Assembly: GCA_937881155.1 (NCBI GenBank)
Contig: CALGFI010000168.1
Coordinates: 1-23,358 of the forward strand
Origin: an uncultured bacterium
GTDB taxonomy: Bacteria; Actinomycetota; UBA4738; HRBIN12
Length of the DNA: 23,358 nucleotides
Reading direction: 5' to 3'
The translations under genes and the position numbers were made by a program. This document shows, piece after piece, positions 1-7,462 of this stretch. Within the stretch, counting starts at the first letter, position 1; each line of letters begins with the position of its first letter. The notes beneath the pieces are model-generated. The model was not told the origin of the DNA. It saw only the letters and a list, made by a program, of their open reading frames with translations, and made no database searches.

Positions 1-1
1 C

Positions 2-196
2 GTCGTCGGCCGCGCGGAGCTCGAGGCGGAGCTCGGCGCTCTGCCGCACCGAACGTTGCTCGTCTCGAGTGACGGAGAGCACACGTTATGCTTGGTCGTG
101 CTCGATCCGAACGATCTGCGTGCGTTCGGCAACGGCGTCCGTCGGCTTGCCGAACGCGGGATCGTCTCGAGGGTCGAGGCCGAGCCCCACCTGTAG
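2..196 (+). CDS. priA: C-terminal fragment, probable primosomal protein N' (PriA)
   Basis: The open frame enters from the left edge and ends at TAG 194-196, giving the last 64 residues of a protein. The tail reads like the C-terminal domain of PriA: an amphipathic helix with an LDPNDLRAF stretch, then VRRLAERGIVSRVEAEPHL, matching the usual PriA ending of a helix followed by a strand with the pattern R-V-x-x-(D/E)-P. The family restarts stalled replication forks. The best support is context, because priA-def-fmt-rsmB is a well-known bacterial gene order and def begins 30 nt downstream. The helicase motifs lie outside the window, so it cannot be told whether this is a full helicase or the helicase-degenerate form found in many actinobacteria. 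Identification is inferred mainly from neighbourhood. Confidence 0.55.
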   Translation, partial: VVGRAELEAELGALPHRTLLVSSDGEHTLCLVVLDPNDLRAFGNGVRRLAERGIVSRVEAEPHL

Positions 197-226
197 GCCG
201 CGGCCTCGTCGAGAAGGAGCGTCGTC

Positions 227-775
227 GTGACCGTCATCCCGATCCGTACGCTGGGCGACCCCGTCCTGCGCCAGCCCGCGCGTGAGGTGACCGACTTCGA
301 CGACGCGCTCCGCCGACTGGCGGACGACCTGTTCGAGACGATGTACGACGCTCCCGGCGTCGGTCTTGCCGCGAACCAGGTCGGGCTACAGATCGCGTGC
401 TTCGTCTACGACGACCACGAGGAGCACAAGGGATTCGTCGCGAACCCCGTGCTTTCCGAGCTCGACGGTGAGCAGCTCGAGGACGAGGGGTGTCTGTCGA
501 TCCCGGGGCCGTATCACCCCACGGCGCGAGCGCTGCGGGTCCGGCTCCGGGGACGTGACCTCGAAGGCAACGAACGAGACATCCGCGCCGAGGGCTTGCT
601 CGCACGGATCTTCCAGCACGAGACGGACCACCTGCTCGGGGGCCTGTACATCGATCGCCTGGACGACGAGGGTCGGCGCGACGTGATGCGGCAGCTGCGC
701 GAGCTGGAGCTCGAACGCGCGAGCGGCGGCGGAACGAGCCGCACCGTCGGCCATCGGGAGCGCGCGCTCGAGTAG
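227..775 (+). CDS. def: Peptide deformylase
   Basis: This 182-residue enzyme removes the formyl group from the N-terminal methionine of new proteins in the cytosol. All three family motifs are visible: GVGLAANQ (motif 1, about residues 45-52), EGCLSIPG with the metal-binding Cys (motif 2, about residues 87-94), and QHETDHLLGGLYIDRL with the two metal-binding His and the catalytic Glu (motif 3, about residues 129-144). The length is normal. The GTG start at 227 is chosen because an AAGGAG ribosome-binding site lies at 214-219 and the protein then begins with the usual VIPIRTLGDPVLR. It follows the probable priA and precedes fmt by 9 nt, so formylation and deformylation enzymes are likely co-transcribed. 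The C-terminal 20 residues after the last helix are Arg/Gly-rich and look disordered. Confidence 0.97.
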   Translation: MTVIPIRTLGDPVLRQPAREVTDFDDALRRLADDLFETMYDAPGVGLAANQVGLQIACFVYDDHEEHKGFVANPVLSELDGEQLEDEGCLSIPGPYHPTARALRVRLRGRDLEGNERDIRAEGLLARIFQHETDHLLGGLYIDRLDDEGRRDVMRQLRELELERASGGGTSRTVGHRERALE

Positions 776-784
776 CGCATCGCC

Positions 785-1720
785 GTGCAGGCATCCGCGC
801 GCGTCGCGTTCCTCGGCAACGACGCCTGGTCGGTTCCGTCACTGGAGGCACTGGCCGCGTCGCATCATGAGATCGCGCTCGTCGTCACCGCCGCGGCGAA
901 ACCGGCCGGCCGCGGCTCGCGGCCGAGACCAACCGCGGTCGCGACGGCGGCCCGCGACCTCGACCTCCCCCTGGCCGAGGTCGAGACCGCGAGGTCGGGA
1001 ACCGGATTCGAACGCCTGGTGTCGGCCACGCCCGATGTCCTGGTCGTTGTGGCCTACGGGGAGATTCTGCCCGGCCCCGTCCTGAACGTCGCCGCGATCG
1101 CTCCGGTGAACTTGCACTTCTCGTTGCTGCCCGAGCTTCGTGGAGCGACCCCGGTGCAACACGCCCTGCTGCTCGGTCTGGAGCGAACCGGTGTGACGAC
1201 GATGGTCATGGACGAGGGGCTCGACACGGGACCGGTCCTTCTCCAGCGTGAGGAGCGCATCGTGCCCTCGGACGACGCCGGAACGCTCGGCGCTCGGCTC
1301 GCCGTGGCCGGCGCGGGCGTTCTGGTCGAGACGATCGACGCCCTCGTGACGAACTCGATCACGCCCACGCCGCAGGACGACTCGAAGGCGACGTACGCGC
1401 CGAAGCTCCGAGCCGACGATCGCGTCCTCGTCTGGACGGACGCGGCGACCGAACTCGTGGATCGATGCCGCGCGCTGTCGCCGGAGCCCGCCGCGACGAC
1501 GACGTTCCGCGACAGGACGCTCAAGGTGTATCGAGGAGACGCCGTTCACCAGACCGGCGCGCCGGGGGCGATCGTCGCCGTGACGCCGGAGGGACCGGTC
1601 GTCGCAACGGGAACGGGTGGGTTCCGTCTGCTTGACGTCGCGCCGGAGGGCCGGAAGCGCATCGGCGGTTCCGACTTCGTCAACGGGTTCCGTCCTCGGG
1701 TGGGCGAGCGGCTCGGATGA
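785..1720 (+). CDS. fmt: Methionyl-tRNA formyltransferase
   Basis: This 311-residue enzyme transfers a formyl group from 10-formyl-tetrahydrofolate to methionyl-initiator tRNA. The N-terminal Rossmann-like domain starts RVAFLGNDAWSVPSLEAL. The catalytic segment NLHFSLLPELRGATPVQ (about residues 109-125) carries the Asn and His of the active site, and MDEGLDTGPVL holds the catalytic Asp. The remainder, from about residue 205, is the C-terminal OB-like tRNA-binding domain. The start is GTG at 785, nine bases after the def stop. The stop codon overlaps the rsmB start in ATGA (1717-1720), which points to coupled translation. Nothing is missing compared with the family. Confidence 0.97.
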   Translation: MQASARVAFLGNDAWSVPSLEALAASHHEIALVVTAAAKPAGRGSRPRPTAVATAARDLDLPLAEVETARSGTGFERLVSATPDVLVVVAYGEILPGPVLNVAAIAPVNLHFSLLPELRGATPVQHALLLGLERTGVTTMVMDEGLDTGPVLLQREERIVPSDDAGTLGARLAVAGAGVLVETIDALVTNSITPTPQDDSKATYAPKLRADDRVLVWTDAATELVDRCRALSPEPAATTTFRDRTLKVYRGDAVHQTGAPGAIVAVTPEGPVVATGTGGFRLLDVAPEGRKRIGGSDFVNGFRPRVGERLG

Positions 1721-3108
1721 CCGGACGGCGAGGGCGCGGCGCGCGACGCCCGACGCGCGGATCGAACGCCTCACGCGCGAAGCCGCCGGTTGCCGCGGCG
1801 CGCGCCGCCATACAGCACTCGCGGACCGCGCGATCCGTCGCGCTCGACGTCATCACGCGCGTGATCGAGGAGGGGGCGTATTCGAACCTCGCGCTCGCAC
1901 GGACGATCGAGCGAGCGGGGCTCGACCGGCGAGACGCGACGCTCGCGTCGGAGCTCGCGTACGGGACGATCCGGCGGAAGATCTCACTCGACTACGCGCT
2001 CGGCCCGTTCCTCGATCGTCCCATCGAGACGGCGCCGAAGCCCGCCCGCTCGCTGGTGCGGCTCGGCGCGTATCAACTGCTGTTCACGCGCATCCCCACA
2101 CACGCTGCTGTGTCGTCGATGGTAGAGCTCGCGGACGCGCGTCACCGAGGGTTCGTCAACGCCGTCCTCCGACGCCTGTCGAGCGATCGCGTGCGCTGGC
2201 CGAACGGCGACGACGACGCGTCGATCTCGGTCCGAACCGGCCTCGCCTCGTGGGCCGTTCGAGAGCTCCGGCGGCAGCTGGGCGACGAGACCGAGGCGGC
2301 CGCGACGGCGCTCGCCACGTCGGCGCGGACGACGATCCGGACGAACACGTGCCGAACGACGGCCGACGAGCTCGAACACATCCTCCGGAACGCCGGCATC
2401 GGCGTCGAGCACGGCACCGTTCATCCTGATTCCCTGGTGATCTCCTCGGGCGGGCCGTCGTCGCTCCCCGGATTCGAAGAGGGATCGTTCGCCGTCCAGG
2501 ATCAGGCGTCGTCGTTCGTCGTTCGTGCGCTCGACCCGAAACCGGGAGAACGCGTCCTCGACGCGTGTGCCGGCCCGGGCGGCAAGGCCGCGCACGTCGC
2601 GTGCCTCGTGCAACCAAGTGGCGATCTCGTCGCCGCGGACGCCAACGTGTCGCGTGCACGTCTCGTCGCCTCGACGCTTCAACGCCTCCGCGTGGACGGG
2701 CGCGTTCTCGTCCAGGACGCGCGACGGCCGGCCCTCGCGGCGACGTTCGATGCCGTGCTCGTCGACGCGCCCTGTTCCGGACTTGGCTCGGCGAGACGCC
2801 GGCCCGAGCTCCTGTGGCGCCCTGAGAAGGACGAGCTGTCGTCGCTCGCACGACTGCAGGTGGCCATCGTGGCGGGCGTCGCCGACGTGGTTCGCAGAGG
2901 CGGCCGCCTCGTCTACAGCGTGTGCACCTTTCCCCGGGCCGAAACCGACGCGGCCTGCGACGCGATCCTCCGGCACCGGCCCGATCTCGAGCCGCTCGAG
3001 CTCCAGGGACCGAACGGCCCGGCGGCCCGGATCCGGTTGTGGCCGCATCGGCACGGCTGCGATGCGATGTTCGTCGCGGGGTTTCGTCGCCGAATGACGC
3101 CCCACTAG
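1717..3108 (+). CDS. rsmB: 16S rRNA m5C967 methyltransferase RsmB (Sun family)
   Basis: This 463-residue protein should use S-adenosylmethionine to methylate a cytosine of 16S rRNA. After about 35 basic, low-complexity residues comes a NusB-like RNA-binding domain (about residues 36-165; AYGTIRRKISLDYAL and FVNAVLRRL are typical). The methyltransferase domain follows: SAM-binding DACAGPGGKAAHVA at about 283-296, DAPCSGLG at about 349-356 with the Cys of motif IV, and YSVCTFPRAETDA around 400 with the catalytic Cys of motif VI. Both cysteines of the RsmB/Nop2 mechanism are present. It overlaps fmt by 4 nt, completing the def-fmt-rsmB order. Its TAG stop (3106-3108) is also the first half of a TAGAAT promoter element for the next unit. 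Confidence 0.96.
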   Translation: MTGRRGRGARRPTRGSNASRAKPPVAAARAAIQHSRTARSVALDVITRVIEEGAYSNLALARTIERAGLDRRDATLASELAYGTIRRKISLDYALGPFLDRPIETAPKPARSLVRLGAYQLLFTRIPTHAAVSSMVELADARHRGFVNAVLRRLSSDRVRWPNGDDDASISVRTGLASWAVRELRRQLGDETEAAATALATSARTTIRTNTCRTTADELEHILRNAGIGVEHGTVHPDSLVISSGGPSSLPGFEEGSFAVQDQASSFVVRALDPKPGERVLDACAGPGGKAAHVACLVQPSGDLVAADANVSRARLVASTLQRLRVDGRVLVQDARRPALAATFDAVLVDAPCSGLGSARRRPELLWRPEKDELSSLARLQVAIVAGVADVVRRGGRLVYSVCTFPRAETDAACDAILRHRPDLEPLELQGPNGPAARIRLWPHRHGCDAMFVAGFRRRMTPH

Positions 3109-3111
3109 AAT
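3106..3111 (+). promoter_or_regulatory. Candidate -10 element (TAGAAT) for the response-regulator unit
   Basis: TAGAAT fits the actinobacterial TAnnnT -10 pattern and overlaps the rsmB stop codon. An ATG follows 8 nt after the element (3120), which is the spacing expected for leaderless transcription starting at the A of the ATG. No convincing -35 is visible 17 bp upstream. This is sequence pattern only. Confidence 0.5.
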
Positions 3112-3119
3112 CCGCCCCG

Positions 3120-3245
3120 ATGCGCACCGAGGCGACCCGGAGGAGGCACGAAGCCGGCGCAGACGTAAAGCACGCACCGGCGTGTGCCGACTCCATCTAT
3201 GTCGCCCTCGCCGAGGTCGACGTCTACCCCCCGCGGAGCGACTGA
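3120..3245 (+). CDS. Possible leaderless small ORF, 41 codons, unknown function
   Basis: This ATG lies 8 nt downstream of the TAGAAT element and opens a 41-codon frame that stops at 3243-3245, three bases before the response-regulator ATG. I recognise no family. The peptide is Arg/His-rich in its first half, contains one Cys, and ends in an acidic, Tyr/Pro-containing tail. If it is real, it would be translated from the transcript's own 5' end and would couple to the response regulator, whose own ribosome-binding site (GGAG at 3236-3239) lies inside the end of this frame. It could equally be an untranslated leader that happens to be open; such frames are common at this GC content. The placement argues for it, the composition argues neither way. 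Confidence 0.35.
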   Translation: MRTEATRRRHEAGADVKHAPACADSIYVALAEVDVYPPRSD

Positions 3246-3248
3246 GAG

Positions 3249-4181
3249 ATGCCCGAGACCATCCTGGTCGTCGACGACGACCCAGACATTGCGCGGTTCG
3301 TCGAGGTCAACCTGCGGAGCGCGGGATACGACGTCTCGGTCGCGTCGGACGGGGAGCAGGCGCTCGAGAAGGCCGCCGCGCTCCGTCCGGACCTCGTCCT
3401 GCTCGACGTGATGATGCCGCGGATCGACGGGTTCGAGGTCGCCCAGCGTCTCCGACGGAACCCGCAGACCGCCAGCACCTCGATCATCATGCTCACGGCG
3501 AAGGCGCTCTCCACGGACAAGGTATTGGGACTGACCGCCGGCGCCGACGACTACATCATCAAGCCCTTCGACCCGATCGAGCTCCTCGCTCGGGTCAAGG
3601 GCACCCTCCGGCGTGCCAAGGAGATGCGGAACCTCTCACCCCTCACGGGACTCCCCGGCAACATCCGGATCCAGGAGGAGATCGAGCGCAACGTCCGCGA
3701 CGACCGCCCGTTCGCGGTTGTGTACAGCGACCTCGACAACTTCAAGGCGTACAACGACGAGAAGGGGTTCGTTCGCGGCGACCGGTTGATCCAGGCCACG
3801 GCGCGGATCATCCAGGACGCGGTCGTCGAGTTCGCTGGGACCGATGGGTTCGTCGGCCACGTCGGGGGCGACGACTTCGTGGCCGTCGTGCCGCCTGAGA
3901 GCGCGGAGGACATCGCCAAGCGAATCGTCGAACGCTTCGACGGCGACATCCACGAGTTCTACGAGCGCGAAGACATCAAGCGCGGCTACATCGAGGTCGA
4001 GGACCGCAAGGGCGTGATGCAGAAGCTCCCGCTCGCGGGCATCTCGGTGGGGATCGCGACGACCGAGGTTCGCCGGTTCGAGCACTACGGCGAGGCGGTC
4101 GCGGTCGCCACCGAGATGAAGCAGTTCGCCAAGCGCGAGCCGCGCTCGTGGTACGCGATCGACCGCCGCAAGATCGACTAG
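3249..4181 (+). CDS. Response regulator with REC and degenerate-signature GGDEF (GGDDF) domain
   Basis: The 310-residue cytosolic protein has a receiver domain (residues 1-120) with the acidic pocket D10/D11, phosphoacceptor D53 in LLDVMMP, T83 in MLTAK and K105 in IIKPFD. From about residue 130 follows a GGDEF-type domain (LTGLPGN, then YSDLDNFKAYND with metal-binding D161, then GFVRGDRL). The signature at 206-210 is GGDDF, with Asp in place of the usual catalytic Glu. The RxxD inhibitory site is absent: the corresponding positions read GTDG. Between the signature and the ISVGIAT strand is an extended charged segment (about residues 232-262) that looks like an insertion. It may make cyclic di-GMP under phosphorylation control, or only bind nucleotide. 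No sensor kinase is adjacent. The start is ATG 3249 with GGAG at 3236-3239. Confidence 0.9.
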   Translation: MPETILVVDDDPDIARFVEVNLRSAGYDVSVASDGEQALEKAAALRPDLVLLDVMMPRIDGFEVAQRLRRNPQTASTSIIMLTAKALSTDKVLGLTAGADDYIIKPFDPIELLARVKGTLRRAKEMRNLSPLTGLPGNIRIQEEIERNVRDDRPFAVVYSDLDNFKAYNDEKGFVRGDRLIQATARIIQDAVVEFAGTDGFVGHVGGDDFVAVVPPESAEDIAKRIVERFDGDIHEFYEREDIKRGYIEVEDRKGVMQKLPLAGISVGIATTEVRRFEHYGEAVAVATEMKQFAKREPRSWYAIDRRKID

Positions 4182-4190
4182 AGGCGACGT

Positions 4191-4210
4191 GGGCGGGCTG
4201 CGACCCGCCC
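4191..4210 (+). terminator. GC hairpin after the response regulator, likely terminator
   Basis: GGGCGGG at 4191-4197 pairs perfectly with CCCGCCC at 4204-4210 across a 6-nt loop, 10 nt past the stop codon. There is no U tract, so it would be a non-canonical terminator of the kind often seen at high GC, or simply a barrier between this unit and the riboflavin promoter. Confidence 0.5.
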
Positions 4211-4220
4211 AACGCGGGCC

Positions 4221-4226
4221 TATACT
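4221..4226 (+). promoter_or_regulatory. -10 element (TATACT) of the riboflavin operon
   Basis: TATACT stands 11 nt upstream of the first paired base of the FMN riboswitch, so transcription would start at about 4233, just before P1. The -35 region 17 bp upstream (4198-4203) is poor and falls in the loop of the preceding hairpin. Confidence 0.65.
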
Positions 4227-4237
4227 TCCGACGAACA

Positions 4238-4366
4238 GCTCGTCTTCGGGGCGGGGTGCAAGTCCCCACCGGCGGTGAGAGTCCGCGACCTCCCGGGAGC
4301 CACTCGGGGGTTGATCCGGTGAGATTCCGGAACCGACCGTGAGAGTCGGGATGGGAGAGGACGGGT
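4238..4366 (+). ncRNA. FMN riboswitch (RFN element)
   Basis: The conserved RFN core is easy to read: TTCGGGGC then GGGGTGCAAGTCCCC and ACCGGCGGTGAGAGTCCGC on the 5' side, and GGTGAGATTCC, CCGACCGTGAGAGTC and GGGATGGGAGAGGA on the 3' side. P1 can form between 4238-4244 and 4360-4366 (7 pairs, two of them G-U). This RNA binds flavin mononucleotide and lowers expression of riboflavin genes when FMN is abundant. It sits directly upstream of ribD. No U-tract terminator follows, but a helix that hides the ribD ribosome-binding site does (see 4398-4433), so control is probably at translation. Confidence 0.95.
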
Positions 4367-4397
4367 GTCGCCTTCGGCGCGTGATCGTCGCCGCGCG

Positions 4398-4433
4398 ACT
4401 CCTTTCCTTGCGCATCCGCCTCGGGAATGGAGT
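4398..4433 (+). promoter_or_regulatory. Candidate Shine-Dalgarno-sequestering hairpin of the FMN riboswitch
   Basis: ACTCCTTTCC at 4398-4407 can pair with GGAATGGAGT at 4424-4433, nine pairs with one T-T mismatch and a 16-nt loop. The 3' strand contains the GGAG (4429-4432) that lies 6 nt before the ribD TTG start. Forming the hairpin would block ribosome binding. The competing structure that opens it without FMN was not worked out. Confidence 0.55.
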
Positions 4434-4438
4434 GAACG

Positions 4439-5539
4439 TTGTCCGACGAGGCGTACATCGGACGAGCCTTGGCGCTCGCCGAACGGGGACGCGGTCTCGT
4501 GTCTCCCAACCCGATCGTCGGCGCCGCCGTCGTCTCCGCCTCGGGGGCCCTCGCCGGCGAGGGCTGGCACGAAGGCCCCGGAACCGCACACGCGGAGGTC
4601 GTCGCGCTCCGCGAAGCGGGAGAGGCCGCCCGCGGCTCGACGCTCTACACCTCGCTCGAGCCGTGTGTCCACACCGGTCGGACGCCACCGTGCGTCGAAG
4701 CGATCCTCGCCGCCGGTGTGGCGCGGGTCGTCTCGGCGATGCGCGATCCGAACCCGATCGTCGACGGCCGCGGATTTGCGGAGCTCGAACGGAACGGGGT
4801 CGAGGTTCGACACGGCGTCCTGGCAGATGAGGCGGCTCGGCAGAACGAAGCGTTCGTGAAGCACGTTCGAACCGGCCTCCCGTTCGTCACGTGGAAGATG
4901 GCCGCGTCGCTCGACGGCAAGGTGGCGGCGCGGGACGGCTCGTCCCGGTGGATCACCGGCGAGTCGGCGCGTGCCGACGTGCACCGCCTGCGGGCGTGGT
5001 CGGACGCGATCGTCGTCGGCGCCGGAACGGCGCTGATCGATGACCCATCGCTCACCGTTCGGGAGCCCGGGTACCGGGGCCGGCCACCGCTGCGCGTCCT
5101 GGTCGACGGGCGAGGGCGGGTTCCCGCGACGGGAGATCTGTTCGACGACGTCGCCCCGACGCTCGTCGCGACGACCGACCTCGCGCCGCCGGAACGCCGT
5201 GACGAGTGGGAGGACTCCGGTGCGGAGGTAGTCGTGCTCGCGGCGGAGGGCGATCGAGTGCCGATCGGCGAGCTCGTCTCCCTTCTCGGCAAACGTGACC
5301 TGCAGGGCGTGCTGCTCGAAGGTGGACCGACGCTGGCGTTCGCCGCCATCGAGGAGGGCGTGGTCGACAAGGTCGTCTTGTATTTCGCGCCGAAGCTAAT
5401 CGGCGGGGTGGACGCGCCGACGGTGCTCGGCGGGCGAGGGTTCGCGCCGATCTCGAGCGCCGCGCGCCTGCGCGTTCGATCGTTCGATCCGATCGGCGAG
5501 GACCTGAAGGTGGAGGCGGATGTTCACCGGGATCGTTGA
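4439..5539 (+). CDS. ribD: Bifunctional riboflavin biosynthesis deaminase/reductase RibD
   Basis: This 366-residue enzyme carries out the second and third steps of riboflavin synthesis: deamination of the pyrimidine product of GTP cyclohydrolase II, then NADPH-dependent reduction of the ribose. The N-terminal cytidine-deaminase-like domain has the zinc site H51-A-E53 and PCVHTGRTPPC with C76 and C85. The reductase domain starts near residue 147 (FVTWKMAASLDGKVAARDG, then GESARADVHRLRAWSDAIVVGAGT). The start is TTG at 4439, selected because GGAG lies 6 nt upstream and the protein then opens with the family's usual DEAYIGRALALA. Its end overlaps ribE by 20 nt. It is the first gene under the FMN riboswitch. 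Confidence 0.97.
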   Translation: MSDEAYIGRALALAERGRGLVSPNPIVGAAVVSASGALAGEGWHEGPGTAHAEVVALREAGEAARGSTLYTSLEPCVHTGRTPPCVEAILAAGVARVVSAMRDPNPIVDGRGFAELERNGVEVRHGVLADEAARQNEAFVKHVRTGLPFVTWKMAASLDGKVAARDGSSRWITGESARADVHRLRAWSDAIVVGAGTALIDDPSLTVREPGYRGRPPLRVLVDGRGRVPATGDLFDDVAPTLVATTDLAPPERRDEWEDSGAEVVVLAAEGDRVPIGELVSLLGKRDLQGVLLEGGPTLAFAAIEEGVVDKVVLYFAPKLIGGVDAPTVLGGRGFAPISSAARLRVRSFDPIGEDLKVEADVHRDR

Positions 5540-6152
5540 GGAGCTCGGTGTCGTGCGCCACATCGACGGCACACGAATGACCGTCGGCTGTCGAACGGTA
5601 ACCGCCGACTCGGAGGTGGGGTCGTCCGTCGCCGTGAACGGCGTGTGCCTGACGGCCGTCGAGCGCTCGGACGCGCACCTTGCGTTCGACCTCTCGGAGG
5701 AGACGCTCCGGCGAACCAGCTTGTCACGACTCCGAGATGGCGACGGCGTGAACCTCGAGCGTCCGCTACGGCTCGCCGGGCGGGTGGGCGGTCATCTCGT
5801 CCAGGGCCATGTCGACGGCGTCGGCGAGATCTGGGGGGTCGAGCCCGACGCCGAGGGCGGCGTTTGGCTCACGGTGCGAACGCCGGCGGAGCTGCGTCGG
5901 TTCGTCGTCGAGAAGGGCTCGGTGTGCGTCGACGGCGTGAGTCTCACCATCGCCGCCCTCGACACGACCGCCTTCTCGGTGGCCTTGATCCCGCACACGC
6001 TCGCCGTGACGACGCTCGGCTCCGCGCGACCCGGCGACCTGGTGAACCTGGAGGTGGACGTGATCGCCAAGTACGTCGAGGCGCTGCTCGCGGATAGGAC
6101 AGCGAGCCAAGCGAGCGTCGTGCGGCCGGCGCGAGAGGGGAGGACCGCATGA
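5520..6152 (+). CDS. ribE: Riboflavin synthase alpha chain
   Basis: This 210-residue enzyme converts two molecules of 6,7-dimethyl-8-ribityllumazine into riboflavin and the pyrimidine by-product. The two-fold repeated lumazine-binding fold is visible: repeat one begins MFTGIVEELG and carries VNGVCLTAV and FDLSEETLRRTSL; repeat two begins GHLVQGHVDGVG and carries VDGVSLTI. The length is normal. The ATG at 5520 lies within the end of ribD (20-nt overlap), preceded by GGAGG-like sequence. Its TGA overlaps the ribBA ATG in ATGA at 6149-6152, so translation is probably coupled through the operon. Confidence 0.97.
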   Translation: MFTGIVEELGVVRHIDGTRMTVGCRTVTADSEVGSSVAVNGVCLTAVERSDAHLAFDLSEETLRRTSLSRLRDGDGVNLERPLRLAGRVGGHLVQGHVDGVGEIWGVEPDAEGGVWLTVRTPAELRRFVVEKGSVCVDGVSLTIAALDTTAFSVALIPHTLAVTTLGSARPGDLVNLEVDVIAKYVEALLADRTASQASVVRPAREGRTA

Positions 6153-7462
6153 CAGAGATGCCCGACCGAGTGGATCCGGCGCCCCCGGTGACGGAAGCGA
6201 ACGTTGTCGGAACCTCGGGACACGGCACCGACGCGTTCTCGACCATCCCGGAGGCTTTGGACGACATCCGGCAGGGGAAGATCGTGATCGTCGTCGACGA
6301 CGCCGATCGCGAGAACGAAGGCGACTTCGTGATGGCCGCCGAGAAGGTCACGCCGGAAGCGATCAACTTCATGGTGACGCACGGCCGGGGGATCGTCTGC
6401 ATGCCGGTGACCCAGCAGCGGCTGGAGGAGCTCCGGATCCCGTTGATGGTTTCGAAGAACAACGAGAGCCACGGCACCGCGTTCGCCGTCTCGATCGACA
6501 TCCGCGGAAGAACGACGACGGGCACGAGCGCATTCGACCGGGCCGAGACGGTCCGTTCGGTCACCGAGCCCAACCTGAGATCCGACGACGTTCGCATGCC
6601 CGGTCACGTGTTCCCGCTGATGGCGCAGGAGGGCGGGGTGCTTCGGCGTGCCGGTCACACCGAGGCGGCCGTGGATCTCGCGCGGCTCGCCGGCCTGTAC
6701 CCGGCGGGGGCGTTGTGCGAGGTGCTGCACACCGACGGCACGATGGCGCGGCTGCCGGAGCTCGTCCGCGTCGCGAACGACCACGACCTCAAGATCATCT
6801 CGATCGCCGACCTGATCGAGTACCGGCGGCGTCGGGAGCAGCTCGTGGATCGCACTGCCGAAGCGGTCATCCCCACCGAGCACGGCGAGTTCACTGCGTA
6901 CACGTACGAGAGCCTCGTCGACGGGCGCGTTCACGTCGCGCTCGTCCTCGGCGAGGTCGGCGACGGTGAGCGGATCCTCGTCCGCGTCCATTCGGAATGC
7001 CTCACGGGGGACGTGTTCGCGTCGCTCCGATGCGACTGCGGCGAACAGCTCCGCTCCGCGATCGAGCAGATCGGAGAAGACGGTCGCGGCGTGGTTCTGT
7101 ACATACGAGGCCACGAGGGCCGGGCGATCGGCCTCACCCACAAGCTCCGGGCGTACCAGCTCCAGGAGCGAGGGCGCGACACCGTAGAAGCGAACGTGGA
7201 GCTTGGGTTCCCTGCCGATCCCCGCGACTACGGCATCGGCGCGCAGATCCTCGTCGACCTCGGCGTTCGAAGCATGCGGCTCCTCACCAACAATCCCTCC
7301 AAGCGCGCGGGCCTTGAGGGATACGGGCTGTCGATCGTCGAGCGCGTTCCGCTCGAGACGCACCCGAACGCCCGCAACATCGAGTATCTGCGGACGAAGC
7401 GCGAGAAGCTCGGTCACCTGCTCGACGGGCTCGAGGCCCTGGGCGCCGAGGAGGTCAGGTGA
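6149..7462 (+). CDS. ribBA: Bifunctional DHBP synthase / GTP cyclohydrolase II RibBA
   Basis: The 437-residue fusion makes both precursors of the lumazine. The DHBP synthase half (about residues 30-230) shows DDADRENEGDFVMAAEKVTPE, HGRGIVCMP and GHVFPLMAQEGGVLRRAGHTEAAVDLARLAG (given here by parts: acidic metal-binding loop at 50-58, His at 153). The GTP cyclohydrolase II half (about 240-437) shows VRVHSECLTGDVFASLRCDC with zinc ligands C284, C295 and C297, then YIRGHEGRAIGL, DPRDYGIGAQIL and RLLTNNPSKRAGL. About 28 extra N-terminal residues precede the first domain. It overlaps both neighbours by 4 nt. All expected catalytic segments are present, so both activities are likely. Confidence 0.97.
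   Translation: MTEMPDRVDPAPPVTEANVVGTSGHGTDAFSTIPEALDDIRQGKIVIVVDDADRENEGDFVMAAEKVTPEAINFMVTHGRGIVCMPVTQQRLEELRIPLMVSKNNESHGTAFAVSIDIRGRTTTGTSAFDRAETVRSVTEPNLRSDDVRMPGHVFPLMAQEGGVLRRAGHTEAAVDLARLAGLYPAGALCEVLHTDGTMARLPELVRVANDHDLKIISIADLIEYRRRREQLVDRTAEAVIPTEHGEFTAYTYESLVDGRVHVALVLGEVGDGERILVRVHSECLTGDVFASLRCDCGEQLRSAIEQIGEDGRGVVLYIRGHEGRAIGLTHKLRAYQLQERGRDTVEANVELGFPADPRDYGIGAQILVDLGVRSMRLLTNNPSKRAGLEGYGLSIVERVPLETHPNARNIEYLRTKREKLGHLLDGLEALGAEEVR

Noticed and set aside
3138..3160. GGAGGAGG ribosome-binding site for a start inside the rsmB-regulator gap
   Set aside because: No ATG, GTG or TTG opens a useful frame within 15 nt downstream of it.
5792..7417. Long open frame on the minus strand (541 codons) opposite ribE-ribBA-ribH
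   Set aside because: It mirrors the codon periodicity of clear riboflavin genes on the plus strand, has Arg/Asp/His-rich non-domain composition and no start context. It is a GC-driven shadow.
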